Positions 35,781-44,227 of a stretch of DNA of 64,000 bases are shown in pieces; the first letter of the stretch is position 1, and each line of letters starts with the position of its first letter. The translations under genes were made by a program, and so were the position numbers. Source of the DNA: CBDFKQ01 sp965248855 (lineage in GTDB: Bacteria; Bacteroidota; Bacteroidia; Cytophagales; 172606-1); NCBI GenBank assembly GCA_965248855.1, contig CBDFKQ010000014.1:310001-374000 (forward strand). Reading direction: 5' to 3'. The notes under the pieces were generated by a model. That model searched no databases. It was not told the DNA's origin and worked only from the letters and a program-made list of their open reading frames with translations.

Positions 35781-36239
35781 TTAAGCTCCCGTTTTATTAT
35801 TATTATTATGAGAAGCAGAGCTGTTAACCGGCGCTTGTTTTTCCGCTGTTGTAGTTGAAGGAGTGGCGGTTGTTTTTGCAGCAGGTGTTGAAGTAGTTGC
35901 CTTCGACATTGTAGAAGCAACAGGTGCAGGTTTTTTAACTACAGGAGTAGTAGCCTTAACTGTTGTTACCGGATTAGCTTTTGTTTCAGTTATTTTTGAA
36001 ACATTACTAACCACTTTCTTTTCAACTTTTTTTGCTTCTTTAGCTACCTTTTTAGCAACTTTACCTGCTTTCTTTTCACCTTTATCAATAAGGGTGCTTA
36101 CCTTCTTTGCAACAAGCTTTGCAGCTTTGCTTAAAGTTTTATTTACTTTTTTTGCATCCGCCGCTACTGTTCCTAACGTATTTTGTAGAGAAAGTTCTAT
36201 TTTCTCAATTAGTTCTTTACGATTTTTTGATTTTGCCAT
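35781..36239 (-). CDS. Histone-H1-like Lys/Ala-rich DNA-binding protein
   Basis: 152 residues from the ATG at 36239; the longer frame adds 11 residues without support. The N-terminal half is Lys/Ala-rich (VAKKVAKEAKKVEKK), the rest Thr/Pro/Ala-rich and low-complexity, ending HNNNNKTGA. Resembles the bacterial H1-like (Hc1/HctA-type) or Lys-rich nucleoid proteins. Probably binds DNA non-specifically. No fixed fold or catalytic motif. Convergent with exbD. Confidence 0.75.
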   Translation of the reverse strand: MAKSKNRKELIEKIELSLQNTLGTVAADAKKVNKTLSKAAKLVAKKVSTLIDKGEKKAGKVAKKVAKEAKKVEKKVVSNVSKITETKANPVTTVKATTPVVKKPAPVASTMSKATTSTPAAKTTATPSTTTAEKQAPVNSSASHNNNNKTGA

Positions 36240-36520
36240 TTTATTAAATGTTTGTTTATAATGATTTTGCAAATTTACGAATGTTAATTTAATGTTAACT
36301 ATATGTTATGTTAAATTAATGTTAAATTTTTTTTGGATTATATAATTGATTTTCAAGCGATTAAATGAGTTTTTTATTTTCGATTAATTTATTTCCATTT
36401 TTTAAGATAAGTTTTCTATTAAATATTTTAGAAAATCGACATCAGAAAAATGAAATATTTATAGATAGTTTAAATCAAAGGATTTATTTCTTTTAACTTT
36501 ACATGTTAATAATTAATTAA

Positions 36521-37405
36521 ATGCGCAGACGAACCGCTTTAGACCAAGTTGATGCAGAAGATTTTGATGAATCGTTAGTAGATTCCTCCGAACCACAAGA
36601 AATGTCATTTATTGATCATCTTGAAGAATTACGCTGGCATATTATCCGCTCAGTTTCATCCATCGTAATTTTTTCACTCGCAGCTTATATTTACATAGAA
36701 GATATATTTAATTATGTAATTCTGGGGCCGAAAAGATTAGACTTTTGGACTTATCGTATGCTTTGTAAAGCAAGCGTTTTATTAAATCTGCCAAGTTTAT
36801 GCGTAAAAAAACTCGACTTCATACTTATAAACCGAGAGCCTGCAGGCCAGTTTATGATGTCAATAACATTATCCTTAATAATTGGTGTGGTTTGTGCTTT
36901 TCCGTATGCTTTTTGGGAATTATGGCGATTTATTAAACCCGGCTTGCGAATGAAGGAACGTAAAGCTGCATCAGGTGCAACGTTTTTTGTGAGTCTACTC
37001 TTTGGTTTAGGGATTTTATTTGGTTATTATATAGTAACTCCTTTGGTTATTAATTTTTTATCTAACTATAAATTAGATCCCAGTATTGCAAACCAATTTG
37101 ATATTACTTCATATATTTCTACAGTTTCAACACTTACATTAGCTTGTGGATTAATGTTTCAATTGCCTGTAGTTATGTTTGCTCTTTCAAAGGCGGGAAT
37201 TGTAACACCAAAATTTTTAAAAACTTATCGCAAACATGCTGTTGTAGTTATATTAGTAGTTGCGGCAGTCATAACGCCTTCGCCTGATGTGATGAGCCAA
37301 ATGTTGGTTGCCATGCCATTGTTTTTATTGTATGAAGTAAGTATTTGGGTATCGGCAAGTGTGTGGAGAAAAAGGAGAAGAGAAGAAGCTTTGGAGGAAG
37401 TTTAA
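36521..37405 (+). CDS. tatC: Twin-arginine translocase subunit TatC
   Basis: 294 residues. FIDHLEELRWHI near the start is the TatC signature. Six transmembrane helices are visible, and FPYAFWELWRFIKPGL is the conserved loop. It receives folded twin-arginine substrates with TatA/B; no tatA is in the window. An N-terminal acidic extension (about 28 residues) and a C-terminal basic tail are present. Followed by a strong terminator. Confidence 0.96.
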   Translation: MRRRTALDQVDAEDFDESLVDSSEPQEMSFIDHLEELRWHIIRSVSSIVIFSLAAYIYIEDIFNYVILGPKRLDFWTYRMLCKASVLLNLPSLCVKKLDFILINREPAGQFMMSITLSLIIGVVCAFPYAFWELWRFIKPGLRMKERKAASGATFFVSLLFGLGILFGYYIVTPLVINFLSNYKLDPSIANQFDITSYISTVSTLTLACGLMFQLPVVMFALSKAGIVTPKFLKTYRKHAVVVILVVAAVITPSPDVMSQMLVAMPLFLLYEVSIWVSASVWRKRRREEALEEV

Positions 37406-37431
37406 AAATATTTAAATCTAAATTAGAAAAT

Positions 37432-37457
37432 GGCTCCTACAATGGAGCCTTTTTTTA
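37432..37457 (+). terminator. Intrinsic terminator of tatC
   Basis: GGCTCC / GGAGCC stem, 6-nt loop, then T7. Confidence 0.9.
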
Positions 37458-37547
37458 TAAATGAAACCAATTCTTTCATTATAAATATTTTATAAGGTTG
37501 TTAATATTTTTAAACAAATTAATAATTAAAATTTAATTCAAAATAGA

Positions 37548-38117
37548 ATGAATAAATATCTCATACAATATTTATCTGAAAAAACTTCTATGGATGAGGA
37601 ATCTATCGTTCAAATAGCTTCTCATTTCGAACTGTTAAAAACTAAACGCAAGGAAATAATTGAAATGCAATCTCAAATTTGCAAAAATTTATATTTTATA
37701 AACAAAGGTTGTCTCCGACTATATGAAGTTGATAAAAAAAGAAATGAAATAACTGCGTATTTTGCATTTGAAAACTCTTTTATTACACCTCTTACAAGTT
37801 TTATAACTCAAAAACCCTCAAGAGACTTTTTAATGTCGTTAGAAAATTCGGAGATATTAAAAGTTGACAGAGCGGTTTTCTTTAACCTCACTGAGACCCA
37901 CCCTCAATTTAAATCACTCTATAATCAAATGATTGAATTCGCTCTGATTCATTCTCAAATGAGAATTTATAGTTTTCTTGGAATGGAAGGTATTGATAAA
38001 TTGAAATGGGTAATTGAACACGAACCGAAACTTTTGACGAGGATACCAAGTAATGCAGTTGCTTCATATCTTGGAATGACAAACTCCACATTAAGTAAAC
38101 TTAAGGCCAAGCTGTAA
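37548..38117 (+). CDS. Crp/Fnr-family transcriptional regulator
   Basis: 189 residues. A cyclic-nucleotide-binding-type beta-roll (about 20-130: LYFINKGCLRLYEVDKK, FEN to FITPLTSF) and a C-terminal HTH (NAVASYLGMTNSTLSKLK). No Fnr Cys motif. Members of this Bacteroidota subgroup are usually next to a target gene. Directly followed by a palindrome and a YdhR-like gene, so control of that gene is plausible. Confidence 0.88.
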   Translation: MNKYLIQYLSEKTSMDEESIVQIASHFELLKTKRKEIIEMQSQICKNLYFINKGCLRLYEVDKKRNEITAYFAFENSFITPLTSFITQKPSRDFLMSLENSEILKVDRAVFFNLTETHPQFKSLYNQMIEFALIHSQMRIYSFLGMEGIDKLKWVIEHEPKLLTRIPSNAVASYLGMTNSTLSKLKAKL

Positions 38118-38120
38118 AGA

Positions 38121-38134
38121 TTGTCATATGACAA
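38121..38134. promoter_or_regulatory. Perfect palindrome, candidate Crp/Fnr operator
   Basis: TTGTCATATGACAA, a perfect 14-bp palindrome beginning 4 bp past the Crp/Fnr stop and 67 bp before the next gene. The half-site TTGTC resembles Crp-family half-sites. Confidence 0.5.
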
Positions 38135-38200
38135 CTTTTATAATTTAGCCTGTACTCATCTTTGTATTATCGATAACGATAAATATTAAAATTTAAAAAG

Positions 38201-38524
38201 ATGAGCAAAAAAATTGAAAAAGTTTTTCTTTACGGAGAATTTCAAACCTCTCTTCCTTCTTTTACAAAAGAATTGTGGGGCCAAGTAAATGAACAGTTAA
38301 AAGAAGTTAAAGGTCTTGTGCGTAAAACCTGGCTTGTTGGCATTGGAACTAACACAGTAGGTGGGTTTTACGAGTTTAATTCGGAGGAAAATGCACGGGA
38401 ATTTGCAACAGGGCTATATGCTGAACAAGCAAAATACCTGAATGCAAGTTTAACTGTTAAGTTGTTTGATGGAGACATAGTTGAGGAAGCAAGCAGAGGA
38501 ATGAATTCACCACATTATAACTAA
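38201..38524 (+). CDS. YdhR-like monooxygenase-family protein
   Basis: 107 residues of the ferredoxin-like dimeric alpha/beta fold: YGEFQTSLPSFTKELWGQVNEQLKEV, GLVRKTWLVGIGTNTVGGFYEFNSEENAREF. This matches the YdhR (PF08803) layout. Reaction unknown. Complete and with its own terminator. Probably controlled by the Crp/Fnr gene just upstream. Confidence 0.7.
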   Translation: MSKKIEKVFLYGEFQTSLPSFTKELWGQVNEQLKEVKGLVRKTWLVGIGTNTVGGFYEFNSEENAREFATGLYAEQAKYLNASLTVKLFDGDIVEEASRGMNSPHYN

Positions 38525-38526
38525 CT

Positions 38527-38562
38527 AAAAAGGTCTGACTTTAATAGAGTCAGACCTTTTTT
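38527..38562 (+). terminator. Strong intrinsic terminator
   Basis: AAGGTCTGACT / AGTCAGACCTT stem, T6 after it, 3 bp past the YdhR-like stop. Confidence 0.92.
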
Positions 38563-38576
38563 ACAAAACTATCAAA

Positions 38577-39251
38577 ATGAAAAATATCTTATTTATATTA
38601 ACAAGTGCCAACAAGGTAGGCGAAAACAATATTAAAACAGGTTATGAATTTTCAGAAGTGGCAGATCCATTTATAGAATTTAGTAAAGCAAGCTTTACAG
38701 TTGATTTTGCAAGTATCGGTGGAGGCACACCACCCGAAGACGGATATAGCGAAAGCCATTCGAACAGTAAACTATTTAAAAATAATCCGGGTTTTAAGAG
38801 ACTTAATTTTAGTCATAAATTGAATACTGTTGACTTTGATGCTTACGATGCCATATTTTTTCCTGGTGGTTTGGGCCCAATGGTTGATATGGTAGAAAAT
38901 ACATTTTTAAAAAAGTGTATTTCTAAATTTTATGAAAAAGGAAAAATAGTTGCAACAGTTTGCCACGGAGCAGTTGCTCTTTTAAATGTAAAACTAAGCA
39001 ATGGAAATTTACTTTTATACCAAAAAAATGTTACTTGTTTTACTTCAAAAGAAGAAGAAATAAAAAGACATACAATTAAAAAGATTATTCCATTTTTGCT
39101 TGAAGAAGCAATTATCAATGAAGGTGCGAATTTCAGCAATGAAAACCCGTTTGTAAATTACGTGGTCATAGATAAAAATCTGATTACAGGACAGAATCCT
39201 GAATCTGCAATTAGCGTTGCTCAATCCATAATTTTAAAATTGAAAACCTAG
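38577..39251 (+). CDS. DJ-1/PfpI-family (Hsp31-like) protein
   Basis: 224 residues. Nucleophile elbow with C129-H130 in ATVCHGAVALL, E24 in TGYEFSEVADP and an FFPGGLG loop. The class I glutamine-amidotransferase-like fold of Hsp31/YajL relatives: glyoxalase, deglycase or chaperone functions have been described for the family. It starts 15 bp past a terminator and lies next to IS110 copy B. Confidence 0.88.
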   Translation: MKNILFILTSANKVGENNIKTGYEFSEVADPFIEFSKASFTVDFASIGGGTPPEDGYSESHSNSKLFKNNPGFKRLNFSHKLNTVDFDAYDAIFFPGGLGPMVDMVENTFLKKCISKFYEKGKIVATVCHGAVALLNVKLSNGNLLLYQKNVTCFTSKEEEIKRHTIKKIIPFLLEEAIINEGANFSNENPFVNYVVIDKNLITGQNPESAISVAQSIILKLKT

Positions 39252-39472
39252 TTAGAGGATTATTTTATTATGCGGAACGCACCTGACGTTAAAATGGTGT
39301 TGAAGTTTGTTTGGTATAATATATAAATCAAGTACCTGTTAATTACAATGGATATAAACTGATAATTAAAATTATTTTTAATTATCAGATTTCTATGATT
39401 AAAGCAACTATTTTCATCTTAATATAATCTTATTTTAAATATTTATTTTACTTCACTTTTTTCATGATCATC

Positions 39473-39532
39473 GCCTTAAGTGAGAATAACTTTTTTGGCT
39501 GGATGGCCAAAAAGTTATTTCCCACTTAAGGC
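39473..39532 (-). other. Long hairpin at the 3' end of IS110 copy B
   Basis: Same arms as at 32914-32977 but the loop is GGATGG-type and shorter, so arms are conserved and the loop is not. Confidence 0.85.
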
Positions 39533-39575
39533 TGCTAACTTTAAGAATTGCCCTTCTTTCCTTGCAGCCTTTAAT

Positions 39576-40583
39576 TTATGCAACAGCCCTTGTATAATCC
39601 TGTATATACTCTCTGTTTTGGTTGACACAGGCAAATATGATCAGAATTAATTTATTTCTTACCGCATTTAATACCGACATCTTGTTTTTCTTTTCTTCTT
39701 TCACTTTTCTTTCATAATATTTTTTCAGATCCGGATTATGGTTGATTGCAACTAGGGCCGACATATGAAGCACCGTTTTCACCTTCTTATTAGCCAAGTG
39801 TGAGACTCTGCCTTTTCCTTTCATCAATCCCGATTCTCTTACAAAAGGAGCAACACCTGCGTAGCATGCGAACTTTTTAGGATCTTTGATATCTTTAAAT
39901 TCATTGGTGGTAATGATGATTTGGGTAGCAGTTATCTTCCCCACACCTTTTACCGAGGTGATAATAGAAAACAAACGTTTTAACTCTTCATCCGTTTCTA
40001 TTACCTTTTCCATACTTTCTTCAACACCCTTCAAATCGGCTTCTATGGCTTTCAAAGCCCCACTACAAAGTGATTTGTGATGGTTTGACATTTTTTTGCT
40101 TATGAAAGCGCTGCTTTCTTCTAAAGGCGTACTTAATTGTTTTTTTGCGTTTATTAACCTTGAGCGAAGGGCAGCCAAGTGTGAAAGTTCTGTTACTGTT
40201 TCCCTTTTAGGAGTCCATAAACGTAATCCATCACGGTTTTTATAAGCATATTCTGCAATCCTGACAGCATCTGCTTTGTCATTCTTTCCCCTTACATTGC
40301 CCATAGAATTCTTTATTTGGCTGGCAACTTCAAGGCAAACATTTGCCTTCTTTTTATGAAGGCAGGATAGTAAATGATTGTTATATATGCCTGTATGCTC
40401 CAAACAAATAACAGCATCATTTATATTAAGTCCCAACTTCTTGGAAAGCCCGGCAATGAAAGATTTGACAGACGATGGAGTATTTTCAATCTCTTGATGA
40501 AACAAAAACTCTTTACCTTTCATAACGGCAAAGTCAAGTTCATTTTTACTTACATCACAACCAATAAAATAATTAAATTCCAT
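39576..40583 (-). CDS. IS110-family transposase, copy B
   Basis: 335 residues from the ATG at 40583; an upstream in-frame start lies in the non-coding end and is rejected. DEDD residues D10, E62, D102, D105 and the serine domain (CYAGVAPFVRESG) are intact. 26 differences to copy A, 19 of them in the last 96 residues, where the DNA also diverges most. Intact and potentially active. Confidence 0.95.
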   Translation of the reverse strand: MEFNYFIGCDVSKNELDFAVMKGKEFLFHQEIENTPSSVKSFIAGLSKKLGLNINDAVICLEHTGIYNNHLLSCLHKKKANVCLEVASQIKNSMGNVRGKNDKADAVRIAEYAYKNRDGLRLWTPKRETVTELSHLAALRSRLINAKKQLSTPLEESSAFISKKMSNHHKSLCSGALKAIEADLKGVEESMEKVIETDEELKRLFSIITSVKGVGKITATQIIITTNEFKDIKDPKKFACYAGVAPFVRESGLMKGKGRVSHLANKKVKTVLHMSALVAINHNPDLKKYYERKVKEEKKNKMSVLNAVRNKLILIIFACVNQNREYIQDYTRAVA

Positions 40584-40616
40584 ATATTTAACCCGGTAAT
40601 AGTTTAACAAAAAAGT

Positions 40617-40789
40617 TAACGTGTTTTAAACACCATCAAAACCTTATTAATGAGTCCGGTAACTCTAATTTCTATTTGATGCCATAGTTTAAAACAAACG
40701 GTAAAGGATTAAATCTGATAATAGATCATTAGTCTGGTTTACCAACGTATGCGCCTTTACCGTTGTTAACTTTTCACAATTTGTGAAAA
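40617..40789 (-). ncRNA. Bridge RNA of IS110 copy B (predicted)
   Basis: Same structure as copy A, shifted by 6557 bp: stem 40697-40707 with 40754-40764, target-guide segments at 40715-40722 and 40734-40743. Loop 1 is identical to copy A, fitting the identical target. Loop 2 differs at its apex, with pairing preserved (GAGU/ACUC here, GAGU/GCUC in A). Confidence 0.8.
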
Positions 40790-40857
40790 TTCTTTATAAG
40801 AAAACAAAAAATAATTAAGACAGAATTCTTAGAATTTTACATTCGGGTAAATCTAAA

Positions 40858-40888
40858 GGTTTATCAATATCGGTATATTCATAATTTG
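40858..40888. repeat. Dispersed palindromic repeat, right half beside IS110 copy B
   Basis: GGTTTATCAATATC then GGTATATTCATAATTT. Confidence 0.7.
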
Positions 40889-41030
40889 CAACTGTGTTCA
40901 AACTAAATGTTTAATTTATCCTTTGCAGCCGAGTGAATAATTGCAACCATTAAAGTATAAGTAAAATTATTACGAAAAAGTGTGCTAACATCAATAATTA
41001 AATAATCGGTTTTATCCGGATAATTTATCG

Positions 41031-44000
41031 CTATTTTCCTTCAATATTTTTATCCTCATTCTTTTGTATCAATTCTTCCAAACCCTTTTTACCATAAGCA
41101 AGCTTTGTTATTAATACATACAAAACAGGAACGATAAAAATAGCAAGGCTTGTTGCAGCTATCATTCCACCAAAAACCGTCCATCCTATTGTTTGACGAG
41201 ACACCGCACCTGCACCTGAAGCAAAAACCAATGGCAAAACACCAAGAATAAATGCTAGAGAGGTCATTATAATTGGCCTTAATCTTAATTTTACAGCCTC
41301 AAGAGTAGCTTCAACAACTTCCATTCCTTTATCGACACGCTCTTTTGCAAACTCAACAATAAGAATGGCATTTTTAGCAGCAAGCCCGATAAGTGTAATC
41401 AAACCAATTTGTGCATAAACGTTATTACTTAACTTGGGTAAAAAATAAAGGGTGAGTATTGCTCCAAACGCTCCCAATGGAACCGCAAGAATTACAGAAA
41501 ACGGAACAGACCAGCTTTCATAAAGTGCTGCAAGAAATAAAAACACAAACAAAACAGATAGTGCAAAAATAAATGTCGCTTTAGAACCGGATTGAATTTC
41601 TTGCAAGCTTAAACCCGAAAATTCATAACCATATCCGGCAGGTAAAACCTGTGCTGCAACTTCTTCCAAGGCCTTAATTGCTTGGCCACTGCTATAACCC
41701 GGTTTAGGATTTCCATTAAACTCAGCCGATCTGTATAAATTAAAGTGAGAGATGAGCGGTGCGTTTTCGGTAATCTGATATGTGATTAAAGTACTAAGCG
41801 GAATCATCTGACCATCTGCGTTACGAACATAATAGTGCTCAAGATCTTTAATTTGTTTACGGTAAGTAGTATCAGCTTGCGCAACAACCCTAAAGCTTCG
41901 ACCATAAATTGTAAAATCATTCACATAACGACTTCCCATTAAAGTTTGCATAGTGTTAAATACCTCGGATATTTGAACACCCATTTTTTTACATTTTATC
42001 CTGTCCACTTCAATTGTATATCCGGGAGTACGGGCAGAAAAAAATGTAAACGCCCTTCCAATTTCAGGTCTTTTATTGGCTTCGACCATAAAGTTTTTTA
42101 CTACCTTTTCAAAACTTTTTATATCGTCATTGCTTTGCCTTTGTTCCAATACGAAACTAAAACCTGCTGTACTGCCAAGGCCGGGTATTGGTGGAGGAGG
42201 AATAACAATAATATTAGCCTCTTTAATGGAAGAAAACTTTTTTTGTAATTCATCAATGATTGCTTCTAATTTTAATGATTTATCTTTTCTGTCTTTCCAA
42301 GGCTTTAATTGGCAAAATATAGTACCACTGTTAGATTTTGATGAAAAAGTGACCACATTTAAACCACCCAATGCTGCAAAATGTGCAACGCCCGGCACAT
42401 CTTTCAAAATTGTCATCATTCTATTTAATACCTGAACAGAACGTGTGGTGGATGATGCATCCGGCAACTCAAAAGTTATATATAATCTTCCTTCATCTTC
42501 CAACGGAATAAATCCTGTCGGCTTAGCTTTGAATAAACCCAACGTTGCTGCAAAAATGCATATGAGCAAAATAACAATTAAAGGAGTCTTTTTAATACCT
42601 ATTTGCACTCCTTTTGAGTATGAAGAAGTTGTTCGTGCAAACCATTGATTAAATTTAAAGAAAAAACCATTTAAGCCTCTTGAATCCTTATCCAAATGCA
42701 TGGGTCTTAATAACATAGTACATAAAGCAGGTGTTAAGGAAAGGGCAACAAAAGCAGAAATTAAAACAGAAATAGCAATTGTAATAGCAAATTGTTGATA
42801 CATCCTCCCAACAATACCCGGAATGAAACCTACCGGAACAAAAACCGCAGCTAAAATTAAAGCAATTGCAACCACAGGTCCGGAAATATCTTTCATTGCC
42901 TTTGATGTTGCTTCTTTTGCAGAAAGGTTTTCATGATCCATATAATGTTGAACAGCTTCTACCACCACTATTGCATCATCTACTACAATACCTATTGCCA
43001 ATACAAAACCAAACATCGTTAAAGTATTGATGGTAAAGCCAAGCGGTACAAAGAAAATAAAAGTACCTATAATAGAAACAGGTATGGCAAGAATGGGGAT
43101 TAACGTTGCTCTCCAACTTTGTAAAAATAAAAATACTACAATTACAACTAAGCCAAGGGCTTCAACAAGTGTATGTAATACTTCATCTATAGATACCTCT
43201 ACAACTGATGCTGCTTCGAAAGGCACAACATAATCTACATCGTTGGGAAATGATTTTTTTAAATTTTCCATCGCATTATATACACCTTTGGCAGTTTCCA
43301 GCGCATTACTGCCGGGAGCCTGATAAACAAGTAAATAAGAAGCTCTTTTACCATCCACAAAAGAATTGGTTGCATAATTAAACTTTCCTAATTCAATTCT
43401 TGCAACATCTTTTAACAGCACTACCGATCCATCTTCTGGTTTATTAAGGACTACTACATTTTCAAACTCTTTTTCACTCTGCAGCATTCCATTCACCTTT
43501 ATCGTATACTCAAATGCCTGTGAAGCTAATTGTGGTGATGCACCAACAGATCCTGCAGCTATCTGTACATTTTGTTCTTGTAGAGCGCTTATAACTTGGC
43601 CTGCTGTTATTCCTAATGTGGCTAATTTATCCGGTTGTAACCAGATGCGCATACTAAAATTATCTGCACGCGAAAAAATATCACCTACTCCTTTTATCCT
43701 TAAAAGCGCATCTTTTATATATATATTGGCATAATTATCAATAAATTTTACATTGTGGGTGCCTTTTGGTGAAAACATCGCCACAAGCATTAAAATACTC
43801 GGGTTTCTTTTTCTCACTATTAATCCCAGCCTCCTTACATCGTCGGGTAATTGAGGCGTTGCAATGCTTACTCTGTTTTGAATATCTAAAGTGGCAATAT
43901 CTACATTGGTACCTACATTAAAAGTAACGTTCATCGTCATGGTACCATCGCTCGTACTATTGGTTTGTAAATATGACATTCCGGGGCTGCCATTAACTTG

Positions 44001-44204
44001 AGATTCTATTGGCGTAGCAACTGTTTGCTCCACCGTTTGTGCATCTGCACCTGCAAATGTACCTGTTACCTGAACTACGGGTGGTGTAATATCCGGATAT
44101 TGGCTTATAGGTAAATTGGTAAGCGCCAATACACCGATTAATATAATTACCACTGAGGTAACTATAGCGGTTACGGGCCTTTTTATAAAAATATCGGCGA
44201 TCAT
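41031..44204 (-). CDS. RND-family efflux pump inner-membrane transporter (HAE1/AcrB type)
   Basis: 1057 residues, full length. The start FIKRPVTAIVTSVVIILIG is the typical first helix, followed by periplasmic porter domains (SISQYPDITPPVVQV-like, then TVEQTVATPIE). The proton-relay Asp pair lies in GIVVDDAIVVVE and the relay Lys in AAKNAILIVEF. Exports hydrophobic compounds such as antibiotics or detergents using the proton gradient. The membrane-fusion protein gene lies 23 bp upstream. No TolC-type gene is seen after it. Confidence 0.96.
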   Translation of the reverse strand: MIADIFIKRPVTAIVTSVVIILIGVLALTNLPISQYPDITPPVVQVTGTFAGADAQTVEQTVATPIESQVNGSPGMSYLQTNSTSDGTMTMNVTFNVGTNVDIATLDIQNRVSIATPQLPDDVRRLGLIVRKRNPSILMLVAMFSPKGTHNVKFIDNYANIYIKDALLRIKGVGDIFSRADNFSMRIWLQPDKLATLGITAGQVISALQEQNVQIAAGSVGASPQLASQAFEYTIKVNGMLQSEKEFENVVVLNKPEDGSVVLLKDVARIELGKFNYATNSFVDGKRASYLLVYQAPGSNALETAKGVYNAMENLKKSFPNDVDYVVPFEAASVVEVSIDEVLHTLVEALGLVVIVVFLFLQSWRATLIPILAIPVSIIGTFIFFVPLGFTINTLTMFGFVLAIGIVVDDAIVVVEAVQHYMDHENLSAKEATSKAMKDISGPVVAIALILAAVFVPVGFIPGIVGRMYQQFAITIAISVLISAFVALSLTPALCTMLLRPMHLDKDSRGLNGFFFKFNQWFARTTSSYSKGVQIGIKKTPLIVILLICIFAATLGLFKAKPTGFIPLEDEGRLYITFELPDASSTTRSVQVLNRMMTILKDVPGVAHFAALGGLNVVTFSSKSNSGTIFCQLKPWKDRKDKSLKLEAIIDELQKKFSSIKEANIIVIPPPPIPGLGSTAGFSFVLEQRQSNDDIKSFEKVVKNFMVEANKRPEIGRAFTFFSARTPGYTIEVDRIKCKKMGVQISEVFNTMQTLMGSRYVNDFTIYGRSFRVVAQADTTYRKQIKDLEHYYVRNADGQMIPLSTLITYQITENAPLISHFNLYRSAEFNGNPKPGYSSGQAIKALEEVAAQVLPAGYGYEFSGLSLQEIQSGSKATFIFALSVLFVFLFLAALYESWSVPFSVILAVPLGAFGAILTLYFLPKLSNNVYAQIGLITLIGLAAKNAILIVEFAKERVDKGMEVVEATLEAVKLRLRPIIMTSLAFILGVLPLVFASGAGAVSRQTIGWTVFGGMIAATSLAIFIVPVLYVLITKLAYGKKGLEELIQKNEDKNIEGK

Positions 44205-44227
44205 TTGTTTTTAATTAGAGATGATAA

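Larger units (their letters stand above)
39389..40857 (-). mobile_element. IS110-family insertion sequence, copy B (about 1.47 kb)
   Basis: Same element and orientation as copy A, 6.56 kb away. Left junction TAATTATCAG/ATTTCTATG, right junction ATCTAAA/GGTTTATCAATATCGG. The left outside flank continues into ATTAAAATTATTTTTAATTA, part of a palindromic repeat, and the right into its other half. Confidence 0.85.

Noticed and set aside
35863..36261. Hydrophobic 132-codon plus-strand frame opposite the H1-like gene
   Set aside because: It is the antisense shadow of the Lys/Ala codons (AAA/GCA give Phe/Cys/Ala), a common artefact.
38167..38182. TTATCGATAACGATAA near a similar motif at 58590, possible shared operator
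   Set aside because: Only two weak matches, at different positions relative to the promoters; probably chance in AT-rich DNA.
32843..40857. Composite transposon made of the two IS110 copies
   Set aside because: IS110 elements insert one by one at a specific target and do not mobilise flanked DNA by known mechanism; the genes between look like normal core genes.
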